NCBI GenBank assembly: GCA_024449915.1
Contig: JAMZAV010000961.1
Coordinates: 124,001-188,000, forward strand
From: Sweltsa coloradensis
Lineage: Eukaryota; Arthropoda; Insecta; Plecoptera; Chloroperlidae
Direction: 5' to 3'
Length of the DNA: 64,000 nt
Both the position numbers and the translations under genes were made by a program. Positions 11,500 to 22,014 of the stretch are shown one piece after another. Each line of letters starts with the position of its first letter. The first letter of the stretch is position 1. The notes under the pieces were generated by a model. That model ran no database searches, had not been told where the DNA came from, and saw only the letters and a program-made list of their open reading frames with translations.

Positions 11500-12020
11500 T
11501 TACCAGCCTGGGATCTAGGGCTAGGCCTAGCCTAGGCCCTAGTAGGCCTAGTCCTAACGTTTGTGCTTGTAGAATGTAGGCCCCTAGAGCCACTAACCTA
11601 GAGCAAGAGCCTGTTTGTTTATTATAATTGTAGTCAATCAAAGTACGAAGCTACTTACCAAGTCATACACTAGAAAACAAGGTAAGGACAAAAAGAATGG
11701 AGTATTTAATACCGAAACAAAAGCAAAGGTAATGTTGTAACCACGAGCGGTAAAATAGGTTATGTCGTTGTGTTTAGAAATCAGCTGTCAGTAGAGGCAA
11801 AATCCCACAGCCAACTACACAGACACTCGAGAGTTGCCAAGGTCCACTGCGCTTCGTAAGACCTCCGCTAGGAGTAGATACAGGGGACCTTGCGTAGTAG
11901 TTGCGTAGGCCTAAGCGGCAAGTACAAAATAGTCGCAAACTCCAAGGTTTAGCTGTTTTTTAATTTTTTTTATTACACCCCTTTTGATAAGATTGTACAA
12001 CAAAATAGGTGATATTTAAG
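11500..12020. other. Non-coding interval, nothing recognised
   Basis: It includes a cluster of AGGCCTAG words at 11520-11560. No gene-like ORF. Confidence 0.45.
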
Positions 12021-12770
12021 AAAGTCCAGGGCTCGATTCCCATTCTAGGCAGAAGTTTTTTAAATTCTGATTTGGACTTTGAAGCGGTCCTAAATAATCT
12101 AAGCTTGTTCCGAAAAAATCTTGTTGATTTTGGCGCTGTACTCAGATGGAGTCGTGTTGGGTAGGAACTTTTAAAAAAGAACGCGTTCCTAGGAACGCGT
12201 TCCTTTATCGGGAACTTTTTAAGGAACACGTTCCATTTTTAGTTAGAGGAACTTTCAACACAAAAGTTACAAATTTTGGGGAACTTTTAATAAAGTTTTA
12301 GAAGTTCCTGTCAGTCTGAGAGATGGACAAAACCCACCATGCCTCTACATTTGAAAACGGATTTAGCTGACACATGATATATGAAAATCAGTTGATAAAA
12401 AGCAGTTGCATATAATTTTTAGGAGGCGTAACCCCGATTGATAAACCTGTCATATTTGCTCGCGACGACACGGCTTAAAAATCGAAACCTAAATCCTATG
12501 TATGTACAATAATTTATCTGATAAAAGAACTTATAAACAGTAATTTTTATTATTTCGGGAACTCAAAAGTTCCTTTTTGTGGGAAGGAACTGTAACTTTT
12601 AAACTTTTAAAAGTTCCTTTTTTGCGGGAACTTACCCAACACTGAAACTAGCCGGACTTTATAGTTGGTCAACATTCGCTCGTCGATGGTGTCGGCGCCT
12701 ACAATTTTGGATTCGTCGGCATTTAATTTAATGTGACTTAAGTGGGTTGACTCTAAATAAACATTTTTAT
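12021..12770 (+). repeat. Dispersed repeat with tRNA-like B box, split by a palindromic element
   Basis: Segments 12060-12155 and 12645-12770 match 31540-31760 (shared words TGGCGCTGT and CGATGGTGTCG). The paralogue lacks the roughly 500 bp between them, which is an inserted element. A B-box-like GGCTCGATTCCCA lies at about 12032-12044, followed by AAGTTTTTTAAAT, suggesting a tRNA-derived SINE origin for the left part. Confidence 0.5.
12152..12645. mobile_element. Palindrome-rich small DNA element (GTGTTGGGTA ends)
   Basis: Left end GTGTTGGGTAGGAAC; right end is the inverse of GTGTTGGGTAAGTTCC. The interior is built from GGAACTTTTAAAAGTTCC-like palindromes and AACGCGTTCC. It is absent from the paralogous repeat at 31540-31760. 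I could not find a clean target-site duplication, so the superfamily is open. Confidence 0.6.
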
Positions 12771-12814
12771 GGACACGTAAGAAGAATGAAGCAAGATAGG
12801 ATTGGGGCGGTATT

Positions 12815-12965
12815 TTAAGCCCCTGGACCTTTTTTTGGCTTCTAAGCCCCTGTGACAGACGGTTGTGCTACACGTTGCGAAGCGGGGCTAAGAAAACAAA
12901 AACCGGGCCGGGCTTTAGAAGACTAAAAGTCTTCTTAGGCCCTGTCTCCTAACGCCCGTACGAAA
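12815..12965 (-). repeat. Dispersed repeat, copy 1
   Basis: Inverse match to 18900-19045. Shared words are GGCTTCTAAGCCCCTG and CACGTTGCGAAGCGGGGC, plus a palindrome GAAGACTAAAAGTCTTC. Origin unknown; no coding potential. Confidence 0.7.
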
Positions 12966-13040
12966 ACCTTGTTCGTTCCCATGAGCCATTACGATAAGAA
13001 ATGATAACGAAATTTTTTAAATGTTTTTATCATCGATTTT

Positions 13041-14204
13041 TTGGGTGAGCGAAGCGAAGACTTCAATTTCACCGACCCCCCAAAAAATTAAGCTCGGGTG
13101 TTTTTTTTTTGTTTTTTTTCCCGTCTGTATTGTTCGCTCTCTACGGGGGGAAAAGGCATATGCGATCTTGATGAAAATTTGAGGGGACCTTCGAAATCCT
13201 GAACTTAGACTTGCAACGTTTTTGGGTACAATCGAAGAAATATTTCTCATGAATAGTACTTTTTACGATTTTTGTCGGTTTTTAGGGGGATATTTTCGTG
13301 ACATTTGGCAGATTCTGACGCTGCCAAACGGGTGGGGATACAACGTTCATATTTCACATGCACATGGGCCTTCAAATTCCAACTCGACACCTTCTCCCGG
13401 TTTGGCCCGTGAATACGGGAGTTTCACTCCCTGAAACTAATAGCGAGTTCTGGGTCGTCGTCGGGGAACCCCTTCCCTTTGACTACCTCCCCGACGGCGA
13501 CGACAAAGACAACACGGACGGATGATGACACAGACGGAGACGACCACGACGTGGGGGAACCCCTGCCCTCCCCATATTCTTTTGGCTGGTTCTGACCAGC
13601 ACAGGCCTGTCCACCCTATGTCCCCCCGCGTCATCCCTTACGTCCCTCCCTTCGTCGCGATTAGCCAAGTTGCATAAATATGAGACGTAAAGCAATATCC
13701 AATCAATCAATTAATCACATGCACATTAAGGTCATGGTGATGTATTGACATTTGAAAGAAAAAGTTGAAAAAGTTAGCCAGAATCTATAGAAATAATGGT
13801 TTTAATTTGAGTTTTTTTGGTGTGTTAAATATTAAAACCTTTATTTCTATAGATTCTGGCTAACTTTTTCAACTTTTTCTTTCAAATGTCAATACATCAC
13901 CATTACCTTAATGTGCATGTGAAATATAAACGTTGTAGCCCCACCCGTTTGGTCAGAATCCGGCCAAATAGCACGAAAATATACATTTTAGATCTTTCTC
14001 ACAGCCTTGTATGAAAACTTCACATGAGATTTTATACCTCACCCACAGCCTTGTTATAAACAATCAAAGATCCAACAGACCTAATGATTGCTTTGTATGG
14101 GCCGTGTTAATATGTTTTTATTATTTTAAATTAATATTAACATTTTATAATTAAAAAGCTCATCCATCAACGCGACTAAGAAAAGCGTTTGCGAAGCTTC
14201 CTAG
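13041..14204 (+). mobile_element. Helentron-like element, family C (copy C1), with palindromic interior
   Basis: Starts TTGGGTGAGCGAAGCG and ends with AGCTCATCC, an AACGC/GCGTT hairpin, then GCGAAGCTTCCTAG before T. The interior holds the family-C unit (AAAGCTTTATTTCT-like start, GGCTAACTTTTTCAAC, CCCACCCGTTTGGTCAGAAT) as two copies facing each other, at about 13300-13800 and 13835-13975, so it can fold into a long hairpin. A LINE 3' end has landed in the first copy (13366-13715). Without it the element is about 0.8 kb. Confidence 0.75.
13366..13715 (+). mobile_element. 5'-truncated LINE 3' end with 11-bp TSD
   Basis: 350 bp flanked by CACATGCACAT at 13355-13365 and 13716-13726. It ends ATATCCAATCAATCAATTAAT, a 3' tail of CAAT units that follows a TGAGACGTAAAGC block. 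This is a typical non-LTR retrotransposon 3' end, seen again at 18730-18765. It contains no reverse transcriptase sequence, only UTR, so the clade is a guess (Nimb/Ingi-like). ORFs on its minus strand are not genes. Confidence 0.72.
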
Positions 14205-15290
14205 TTTTAAAACTTAGAACCCACAGGATCGGAAGCATAAATGTTATAAGACTATGTAATTTGATCTCACGTGCATTCGTCGTTTACAGCGTAAAATAGC
14301 CTAAAAAGGACAAAACGTGCACTAGTTTTTTTGTGTAAATGGAAACTTGTGAAAACAGGGTAAATTAACAAAAATTACCTAAAAGTTCGCATTATTTATT
14401 TTTTGAATACGAATTTTTGGAAGAAGTACAAAACGAGTGTTCATGAGACGTCTCTCCTTGGTAGTAAAAAATATATATGCGAATATGTAAATTTTGTCTT
14501 ATGTTAAGCCACAGTGGAAGAACGTTTACACTGAATTGCATCGAAATAATAATGCGGTCTAGTAATAATACTAGTGGTCCTGTAAGAACAGCAAGATTAA
14601 GCATAGTGAATTAGTATTTCGGGGTTCCTCAGTTGTATTAATTTATTAGTAGAAACGAAATTGTATTTTTTCTGATCATTTACACTTCTGTCGTTTCGCT
14701 TGAGGCAATCGAATATGATTATACACACAGTTGATCGAAACGACGAGCGTGAAATTAAAATATAAGACACAGAGAAGTGATCCGCGATACATATTATTTC
14801 GTGTATATTTCGGGGTTTGAAAGTTTACAATTTGAGTAGACTATTAAGAATATTATAAGGCGTAGAAAAAGAATACAAAAATAGTGGAGTAAAGGGCCTA
14901 TGCCTAATGGCAAATTTAGTGCAAAAAGTGAAACTTACGTGGAAATTGGCACTATTACTATTTCGGGTACGAGAAGTTCAAAATTCGATGGCTCCAAGGT
15001 GAGCTTCTCTGACTTTATTATTAATAAAAATTAAAAATTAATTAATTTAAAATCACCCAGACTACCTAATATCAAATTGAGCATGAAGCTTATTTTATGA
15101 GGAATAAATAAATGTCAAAATATATTTTTAAATATAAATACGATTGTAATATTTTAGATAGGTCTATACTTTAAAACTTGTCGTATGCTTTCGTAGGTCT
15201 ACTTTCAATTTCTCCTTTACTTTCAATATAAACATAGCCTATCATCATATATGGTCTAACAGTTGACGCGCCCTTATACCAACAAAGCGT
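14205..15290. other. Non-coding interval, nothing recognised
   Basis: AT-rich. The short word TATTTCGGG occurs three times (near 14616, 14808 and 14958). No gene or repeat boundary seen. Confidence 0.45.
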
Positions 15291-15393
15291 ATTATTTATA
15301 TCAATATAGTTATCAAACTTAAATGCAAATGTTCCCGGGTACTAAACATATGACTCGCTCACTCGTCTAACAACGACTTTGGCGTTTTTCTAG
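15225..15393 (+). mobile_element. Family D Helentron 3' end, partial
   Basis: Ends CGCTCACTCGTCTAAC, then AACG...CGTT hairpin, then TTCTAG before T at 15393. The body (GCAAATGTTCCCGGGTACT, GCGCCCTTATACCAAC) matches the inverse of 21643-21735 and 22560-22700. No matching 5' end is seen upstream. Confidence 0.65.
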
Positions 15394-15690
15394 TCTAGTT
15401 TTGGCTAAGACGCCCTTATACCCGAAATGTGTTGGACTGGGATACCTAGGTCCAATCCCTGGTCGGGAAAGATTTTGTTATTTCTGGATTGTATTTTAAA
15501 AATTATTAAACATGTTTTGAAATGCATATAACGCAGTGTATAGTCTATCATCTGTGACAATACTATGGAAAACATAGCCAGTAAAAAAAACGTGTTAAGA
15601 TTGCAAGGTTTGCTCAATATCCGAGCGGAATGTGGGGGTACCTTGATCGTGCAAGATTCTAGAAAATTAATAAAAAAAAGTGTTTTGAAT
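15394..15690 (+). mobile_element. tRNA-derived SINE-like unit
   Basis: The head has a box-A-like TAGTTTTGGCTAAGACGC and a box-B-like GGTCCAATCCC. A body of about 250 bp follows (CATGTTTTGAAATGCATATA, GCAAGGTTTGCTCAATAT, GGGGGTACCTTG). The same unit occurs inverted at about 21360-21642 and 22280-22559. In all three places its head abuts a family-D Helentron 3' end, so the two travel together. Confidence 0.6.
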
Positions 15691-15693
15691 CCG

Positions 15694-16629
15694 TCAAAAA
15701 GGCCATATACACCAAAATGTGCTAGCATTTTCTGCCTGATTCGCGATAAATCTTGAAAAATCTGCTATGGTAGGATGCCCATTTAGGCCTATCCATTATT
15801 AATTAATATATGTATTAAAAACTATTAATTATCCGTTATTAAGGTTTCAACAGTGGCGTAGCGGTAATCAAAGCCGCCCCCGCAAGACTTGGTGGCCCCC
15901 CGTCTGGGGGGGGTCACTGGTCAAGCTGAGTTCAGGGGCCAAAATATGAGTTTATTGATACTCGTGTATAGGGAAAAAAACTATATTATTACTAAAATTT
16001 ATTTCCAAAAGTCTATGTCTGACACTTGCGTTTTCAGTTTGCATCAATTAACGAATTTATGTTCAACTCGATGTTCAATAAACGACTCCGATATGCAGAC
16101 GTAATGATCGCCCTCTCTAAAATTAGCATCACATCAAAAAACGAAGAAGAAAAAAGAAGCAAAACCAATTAAAAAGAAAATGGCACGTTCTAATCTGTTA
16201 TGATGGTTGTCACACAAAGTTGTTACAGTCGAAAAGTATAAAGTATGGACTTGATCTACACTTGTAGCAGGGCCAAAAGAAGAATCGTTCATTCTTCGTT
16301 CGTTCGTGAACTCTTAGAAGACCAACGACTGTCAGATACCCCCTAGATGTATAAGTTTTAACCAAAACGGGCAATTTGGGGTCATTTTTACTTCTTTTTT
16401 TGGAAAAGTCAAAAAAATTATTCCCGGAACAAACAAATAAAATGAAAGTGTGGATGAAATTATATTTTCAATTCCTTACACGAATCAAAAGTATGAAATA
16501 GATTTCGTTCAACGATTAATTGGCCTTGAAAAAATAAAAACTCTTGAAAAATTCAGAGATGCACTCCTGTAACCCACACCCACCACTGGCCAACAAGTGG
16601 ATGTCTACTCCAAAATAATCAACCTATTT
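15694..16629. other. Non-coding interval with one orphan transposon end
   Basis: A CAGTGGCGTAGCGG terminus followed by C/G runs begins at 15851 and resembles the hAT ends at 1638 and 5063. No partner end or 8-bp duplication was found. Otherwise nothing. Confidence 0.4.
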
Positions 16630-17006
16630 GATTCCATTCTACTACACTGTAGAAAAAAAATCCGGAATGTTTTTCTTTTTTAATTTTTTTCTGTTTGTAT
16701 TTTTGTGTGTTCGTTAACACGATTCCGGCTAAATTGATACTCCAATTGCGATGCGATTCCGGCTAAATTGATACTCCAATTGCGATAAAATTTTCTGAAG
16801 GCCTTTGAAATCTCTGAACTTAGAACTGCCACGTTTTTGAGCGAAATCAAAAATTATTTCTCATGAAAATCGCAATTTTACGATTTTTTTCGTTTTTTAA
16901 TAAAATTCTTCGACTTATAACACATACATGCTTTATCCGATTGTAATGGTTTTTTCAATTAATTACACTCATCCAACAACGCGGCGGGACTTAAGCGTTT
17001 TCCTAG
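16630..17006 (+). mobile_element. Helentron-like family A copy A2, 5'-truncated
   Basis: Lacks the TTGGATGAGCG start and begins at ATTCCATTCTACTACACTG. It contains a local duplication of GATTCCGGCTAAATTGATAC, then the usual 3' end CTCATCCAAC, hairpin and CCTAG before T. Confidence 0.75.
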
Positions 17007-17047
17007 TTAAACGCACTTCATAAAAAATAATTTATAATGTATAATAA

Positions 17048-17676
17048 TTGGATGAGCATAACGAGCGAAGCGAAGATTCCATTTCACTACACTGGAGAAA
17101 AAAATCCGGAATGTTTTTTTTCTTTTTTTTCTGTTTGTATTTTTGTGTGTTTGTTAACACGATTCCGGCTAAACCGCTACTCCAATTGCGATTAAATTTT
17201 CTGGAGGCCTTCGAAATCTCTGAACTTAAAACTGCCACGTTTTTGAGGGCAATCGAAAAATTATTTCTCATGAAAATCGCAATTTTACGATTTTTTTCGT
17301 TTTTTTTTTTAAATTCTTCGCTCTTAAACACCTACATGCATAATCCGATCGTAATGAAATTTGTATGGGACCTTTCTTATATGGAACTCTAAACATGTGT
17401 CAAATTTAAGCACAATCCAAGATTATTTCTCATAAAAATTGCAATTTTTCGATGTTTTTCATTAATTTTAGACGTTCTTCACTTTCTTTTCTACCACCTA
17501 CAACCTTCATTTTATTAATCAATAGATTCATGCCGAAATTGAGGTTAATCGAAGAATTATTTCTGACAAAAAATTACAATTTTTAGTTTTTTTTAAATTC
17601 GTTTAATTAACATAAGACAAGGCGGGTCAATGCACCAATTACGCTCATCCAACAACGACTTTCGGCGTTTTCCTAG
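17048..17676 (+). mobile_element. Helentron-like family A copy A3, complete
   Basis: TTGGATGAGCATAACG start. The 3' end has CGCTCATCCAAC, the short hairpin variant AACGACTTTCGGCGTT and TTCCTAG before T. This hairpin variant is otherwise that of family D. Confidence 0.8.
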
Positions 17677-17685
17677 TTTTTATTA

Positions 17686-18148
17686 TTGGATGAGCGTAGC
17701 GAGCGAAGCGAAGATTTCATTTCACTACACTGGAGAAACAAATCCGTTTTTCCCCCTTTTTTTGTATTTTTGTGTGTTTGTTAACACGATTCCGGCTAAA
17801 CCAATACTTTAATTGCAATGAAATTTTCTGGAGGCCTTCGAAAACTCTGAACTTAGAACTGCCACGTTTTTGAGCGCAATCGAAAAATTATTTTTCATAA
17901 AAATCGCAATTTTACGTTTTTTATTTTTTTATTTTACATTTCTTCGAATTATAACGTCTACATGCTTTATCAAATTGTAACGATTTTTATACAGAACCTT
18001 AATTTTATGAATTAATATATTTGTGTGAAATTTGAGCGTAATCGAAATATAATTTTTTATGAAAATCGTAATTATACGCTTTTTTTCGTTTAAAAAAATT
18101 ACGCTCATCTAACAACGCGCCTGAAAAAGCGTTTGCGAAGCTTCCTAG
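17686..18148 (+). mobile_element. Helentron-like family A copy A4, complete
   Basis: TTGGATGAGCGTAGCG start only 9 bp after copy A3. The 3' end carries the second hairpin type (AACGCGCCTGAAAAAGCGTT) followed by TGCGAAGCTTCCTAG before T. Head-to-tail with A3. Confidence 0.8.
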
Positions 18149-18151
18149 TTT

Positions 18152-18389
18152 ACTACAATTAAGAAATTAAAAAAGTTCGCCCCAACCGGGATTCAAACCA
18201 CAGGTCTCCCACATTCCAGGTGAGCGTCTTAACCATGCCCTTTAGATGTATAATGCAACTACAATTCATAGATTAAAATTTACCCGTCCTGATGCCTGAT
18301 GGTCTAGTAGTTACGACGTTCACCTGGAGCGTGGGAGACCCGGGGTTCGAATCCCGGTTGGGGCGGACTTTTTTAATTTCTGAATTGTA
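18152..18389. mobile_element. Inverted pair of tRNA-like SINE heads (fold-back SINE)
   Basis: The right half (18298-18366, plus) has GGTCTAGTAGTTACGACG, GCGTGGGAGACC and GGTTCGAATCCCGGTTGG, a tRNA-like fold with A- and B-box motifs. The left half (18178-18240) is its inverse, and the pairing extends into the CTACAATT...AATTGTAG edges. The acceptor stem pairs only through wobbles, so this is not a functional tRNA gene. It begins 3 bp after Helentron A4. Confidence 0.65.
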
Positions 18390-18899
18390 GTAAATAATAT
18401 TATTACATCTTAGACGACATTGAGTGCCAGCAATAATTGAAAACGACACAATATTTATGTTTTAGATGAGCAGGTTCCCATATCGGCATAATTATGCAGT
18501 TATATTATATTAAGTATGCAAAGTAAAGGATATTATACATTTATGTGTATTTGGGGTCTACCTACGCAGCTACACAGTTACTGTTAAGTAATGAAAACTA
18601 TGGTGTTAGTTCTCCCAAAACCAATTCTTTATCAACATTCAACTATGAATAAATTGTCACAATAAAATCAATGCATATTAAAACAGTGCTTTTGCAATGC
18701 CTACATGATTTAATTGCAACATTTTCGAGTCGAATGAGACGTTAAGCAATATCCAATCAATCGAATATTGCTAACTTTCGCTTTGAAGTTATGATTTATT
18801 CTTATCCCCCCACCCCCACACCCACCACCAACATTTGGGAATTTATGGTTCACCTCGAGCAAAGTACAGCCCGCTTTGCAAACTGGTGCGACCGAACAA

Positions 18900-19045
18900 A
18901 AACATCGTGCGGGCGTTAGGAGACAGGGCCTAAGAAGACTTTTAGTCTTCTAAAGCCCGGACCGGTTTGTCTTCTTAGCCCCGCTTCGCAACGTGTAGCA
19001 CATCCGTCGGTCACAGGGGCTTAGAAGCCAAAAAAAGGTCCAGGG
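18900..19045 (+). repeat. Dispersed repeat, copy 2
   Basis: Inverse partner of 12815-12965. Contains AAGACTTTTAGTCTTC and GCCCCGCTTCGCAACGTG. Confidence 0.7.
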
Positions 19046-19188
19046 GCTTAGGAGACAGGGGCTTAGAAGCCGACACCGATAGGATCCCAAGAAGGGAATT
19101 GGTACGTATACATGGGGCGGGGGGGGAGGGGGGGGAGTACGAAGACGTCGAAGAGTCGCCCGTCCAAGGGATGGATGCGGGGATCAAT

Positions 19189-19371
19189 TCATAAAACTGA
19201 GCGTATAAGAAAGAGGTAAATCATGGGGAAGGATTGACAAAGAAAGACTCTGGGAGGACAGGAAGAACCGGAGAACTTGTTGAAGTGCCCGTCATAGACA
19301 TTTAATCGAAACAGCCGAACTATTCTTATGAGGGTAGTGAAAGTGAAAGTCTTCACTACGCTCATCCAATT
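19189..19371 (-). mobile_element. Helentron-like 5' end, fragment
   Basis: On the minus strand it starts TTGGATGAGCGTAGTGAAGAC, like families A and C. The body is not recognised and no 3' CTAG end is found, so only the 5' part is supported. Confidence 0.4.
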
Positions 19372-19548
19372 AATCACAAGTTCTTTCTTTAAAATACGAA
19401 ATAGCGGTCAAGTGGTTGGACACGATCGCATCGTAGGTGACGCCAACATCGACATGGTTGATTTTGACAACTACTTTTAGGATCTATTATGTGTTATAAT
19501 TATTTCTAGGAACTAGAAAAGTCGCCGTTAATACCCAAGCGAAGATTT

Positions 19549-19828
19549 AGTATAAAACGTACGTTATGTGCAGTAACGTGTAAAGCTAAGTATAAAACGT
19601 ACGTTATGTGCAGTAACGTGTAAAGCTAAGTATAAAACGTACGTTATGTGCAGTAACGTGTAAAGCTAAGTATAAAACGTACGTTATGTGCAGTAACGTG
19701 TAGAGCTAAGTATAAAACGTACGTTATGTGCAGTAACGTGTAGAGCTAAGTATAAAACGTACGTTATGTGCAGTAACGTGTAAAGCTTAGTATAAAACGT
19801 ACGTTTTGTGCACTAAAGTGTAAAGCTA
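19549..19828. repeat. 40-bp minisatellite, 7 copies
   Basis: Exact 40-bp period from 19549 to 19828. Each unit contains AAAACGTACGTT (palindromic ACGTACGT) and CAGTAACGTGTAAAGC. The first copies are nearly identical and the last has several substitutions. Confidence 0.95.
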
Positions 19829-20112
19829 AAAACATATAGCAACGCACAGCTACTGAAGACGGGCATGAATTTTTTCTATGAGCCTCACTAATCTTTGGCC
19901 TCACACTATTTCAAGGAGGGATAAATAAAATAAATTGATACCATGAATGATTGAATCAATCTGTTATCTGTGCTTGAATGCTATATTACTATCATCTCTA
20001 ATCATTGTTAGTGTAAAATTTATATAGGGGACTAGTTTACAAGCATTAAGCATATTTAAGAATGTTTATATATTTTAGGTCTAAGATTAACAATTCTGAA
20101 TTCTAGTAATTT

Positions 20113-20537
20113 TTAGATGAGCGTAGCGAGCGTAAAGAAAATTCTTAATGAATGTAAAAAAATTCCTAAAAAATTTCTTCGACTTGGAACACCTACATGC
20201 TTTATTCGATTGAAATGATTTTTCACAGAACCTAGATTTTATGAATTAATATTTTTCGTGTGAAATTTGAGCGCTATCAAATAATTATTTCTCACCAAAA
20301 TTGCAATTTTACGATTTTTATCGATTTTTAAAACATTTCTTCGACTTATAACACCTACATGGTTTATCCGACTGTATTTTTTTTTTTCACAGAACCATAA
20401 TTTTATGTATAAATATATTCGTGTGAAATTTGAGCACAATCGAAAAATTATTTCTCATGAAAATCGCAATTTTACGCTTATTTTTAAATTACGCTCATCC
20501 AACAACGCGCCTGAAAAGCGTTTGCGAAGCTTTCTAG
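20113..20537 (+). mobile_element. Helentron-like family A copy A5, complete but short
   Basis: TTAGATGAGCGTAGCGAGCG start. Two internal ACACCTACATG repeats. The 3' end has CGCTCATCCAAC, the AACGCGCC...GCGTT hairpin and GAAGCTTTCTAG before T. Confidence 0.75.
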
Positions 20538-20547
20538 TATATATAAC

Positions 20548-20990
20548 ATAACAAAAACTTGTAAAAATACAGCCAAACCTTACACACTCAAAAGAAATGA
20601 GATCTAATAAAAGAGCCAAGCTCATCTACCCTTCCACATTTATTTGCGCATTCTTAATTCATAAACGTACAGTGTCACAACATCGTCACAGTCGTACAAC
20701 CAAAGGTACAACATCTTTGAAATGCTTGGCAAAATAGAATTTGCAACTTTTAATTTAAACGTAATAGTTCATCCAAATTCTTTTTTTCTAATTAATTTTA
20801 ACGTAATGGACATGCAAATTCTATTTTGCCAAGCTTTTCAAGGATGTTGTTACGGGACACTGTACGTTTATGAATTAAGAATGCGCAAATGTGGAAGGGT
20901 AGAATGAGCTTGGCCCTTTTTTTAGATCTCATTTCTTTTGGGTGTGTAAGGTTTGGCTGTATTTTTACAAGTTTTTATTATGTGTGGGAT
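20548..20990. mobile_element. Fold-back element, about 440 bp
   Basis: The arms (about 20548-20730 and 20800-20990) are inverse copies: AAAACTTGTAAAAATACAGC pairs with GCTGTATTTTTACAAG, and GAATGCGCAAATGTGG with its inverse. Arms of roughly 190 bp enclose a short AT-rich loop. No clear TSD. It starts 10 bp after a Helentron end. Confidence 0.75.
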
Positions 20991-21061
20991 CTCATTACTT
21001 TTTCAAGTTCCATTGCAAAATTATTTGTTAAAATATAATAATTTTATCAAAGTCGATTTAT

Positions 21062-22014
21062 TAAACGAGTGAGCGTCGCGAACGTAGTGATCTCCATTCG
21101 ACTTAAACGGCCCTTATCGTTATTCTGCGTGTGTGTGTATGTGTGTGCGTGTGTGTACGTTGAAACTTTTAAACAGACATCCGGTACGAGTTTATTGAGA
21201 ACTGCTAACAAAATCAGCAAGATTCATTGCGATTTAAACCTACAAGAAATGATAAACTGGAAAATAGACTTCCAATGTTTAGAATTTATTTTAACGACAA
21301 TGGTTTAGATTTTGAAAAGATATTTTTTGTTTGTTTTTCGCCTGGCCGTGAAATGCCGTGCCCATGCAAGGTCAGTCGAATGTTGGACGTCAAGGTACCC
21401 CCAAATTCCGCTCGTAGATTGAGTAAACCTTGCAATATTTTATTTTCACGTATTTCGTACTGGCTATGTTTACCATAGTAGGCCCTATTGCCACAGATGA
21501 TGGACTACACTGCGTTATATGCATTTCAAAACATGTTTAATTATTTTTGAAATACAATCTAGAAATTACAAAATCTTTCCCGACCAGGGGATTGAACCCA
21601 CGTCTCCCACATTTCGGCTACAAGGGCGCTTCCAACTAGACTAGGGAAACGTTAAAGTCGTAGTTAGACGAGTGAGCGAGTCATGTGGTGAGTACTCGGG
21701 AACATTTGCATTTAAGTTTGATAATTATATTCGTGTAAATAATAGGGTATTGGTGGAAATCACTGTGCCGGAGGTTGCTGTTGTTGGCAGTCTTCTACTG
21801 AATATTCCGTGTGACTGCCGGGTCTTGCTTAATGGTAGATTGTTGGTCCGGGAGTTGTGTAAAAGTTTAGGCCATAGTTTAGGCCAAAATGCTCCATCTG
21901 TAGCCTATGATAGGCTAGGGAGGCCTAAGGTAAGGGGAAGAAAAGAAATGTTACCGGGTACTCAACACATGGCTCACTCACTCGTCTAACATCGACTTTG
22001 GCGTTTCCCTAGTT
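21062..22014 (+). mobile_element. Helentron-like family D copy D1, complete composite
   Basis: Starts TTAAACGAGTGAGCGTCGCG and ends CTCACTCGTCTAAC, AACG...CGTT-type hairpin, TTCCCTAG before T. Inside are an inverted SINE-like unit (about 21360-21642) and, at 21643, a second 3' terminus in inverse orientation (CTAGGGAAACG...GTTAGACGAGTGAGCG). The element thus looks as if it trapped an older, inverted D element plus SINE. The next D copy starts at the very next base. Confidence 0.65.

Noticed and set aside
13437..13710. Arg-rich minus-strand ORFs
   Set aside because: They lie wholly inside the LINE 3' end that reads on the plus strand and has an 11-bp TSD.
15851..16600. Third CAGTGGCGTA-type hAT element
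   Set aside because: Only the left terminus was found. The best right-end candidate near 16575 has poor TIR match and no 8-bp duplication.
19549..19828. CRISPR-like array
   Set aside because: Units are contiguous with no variable spacers, and the DNA is eukaryotic; it is a minisatellite.
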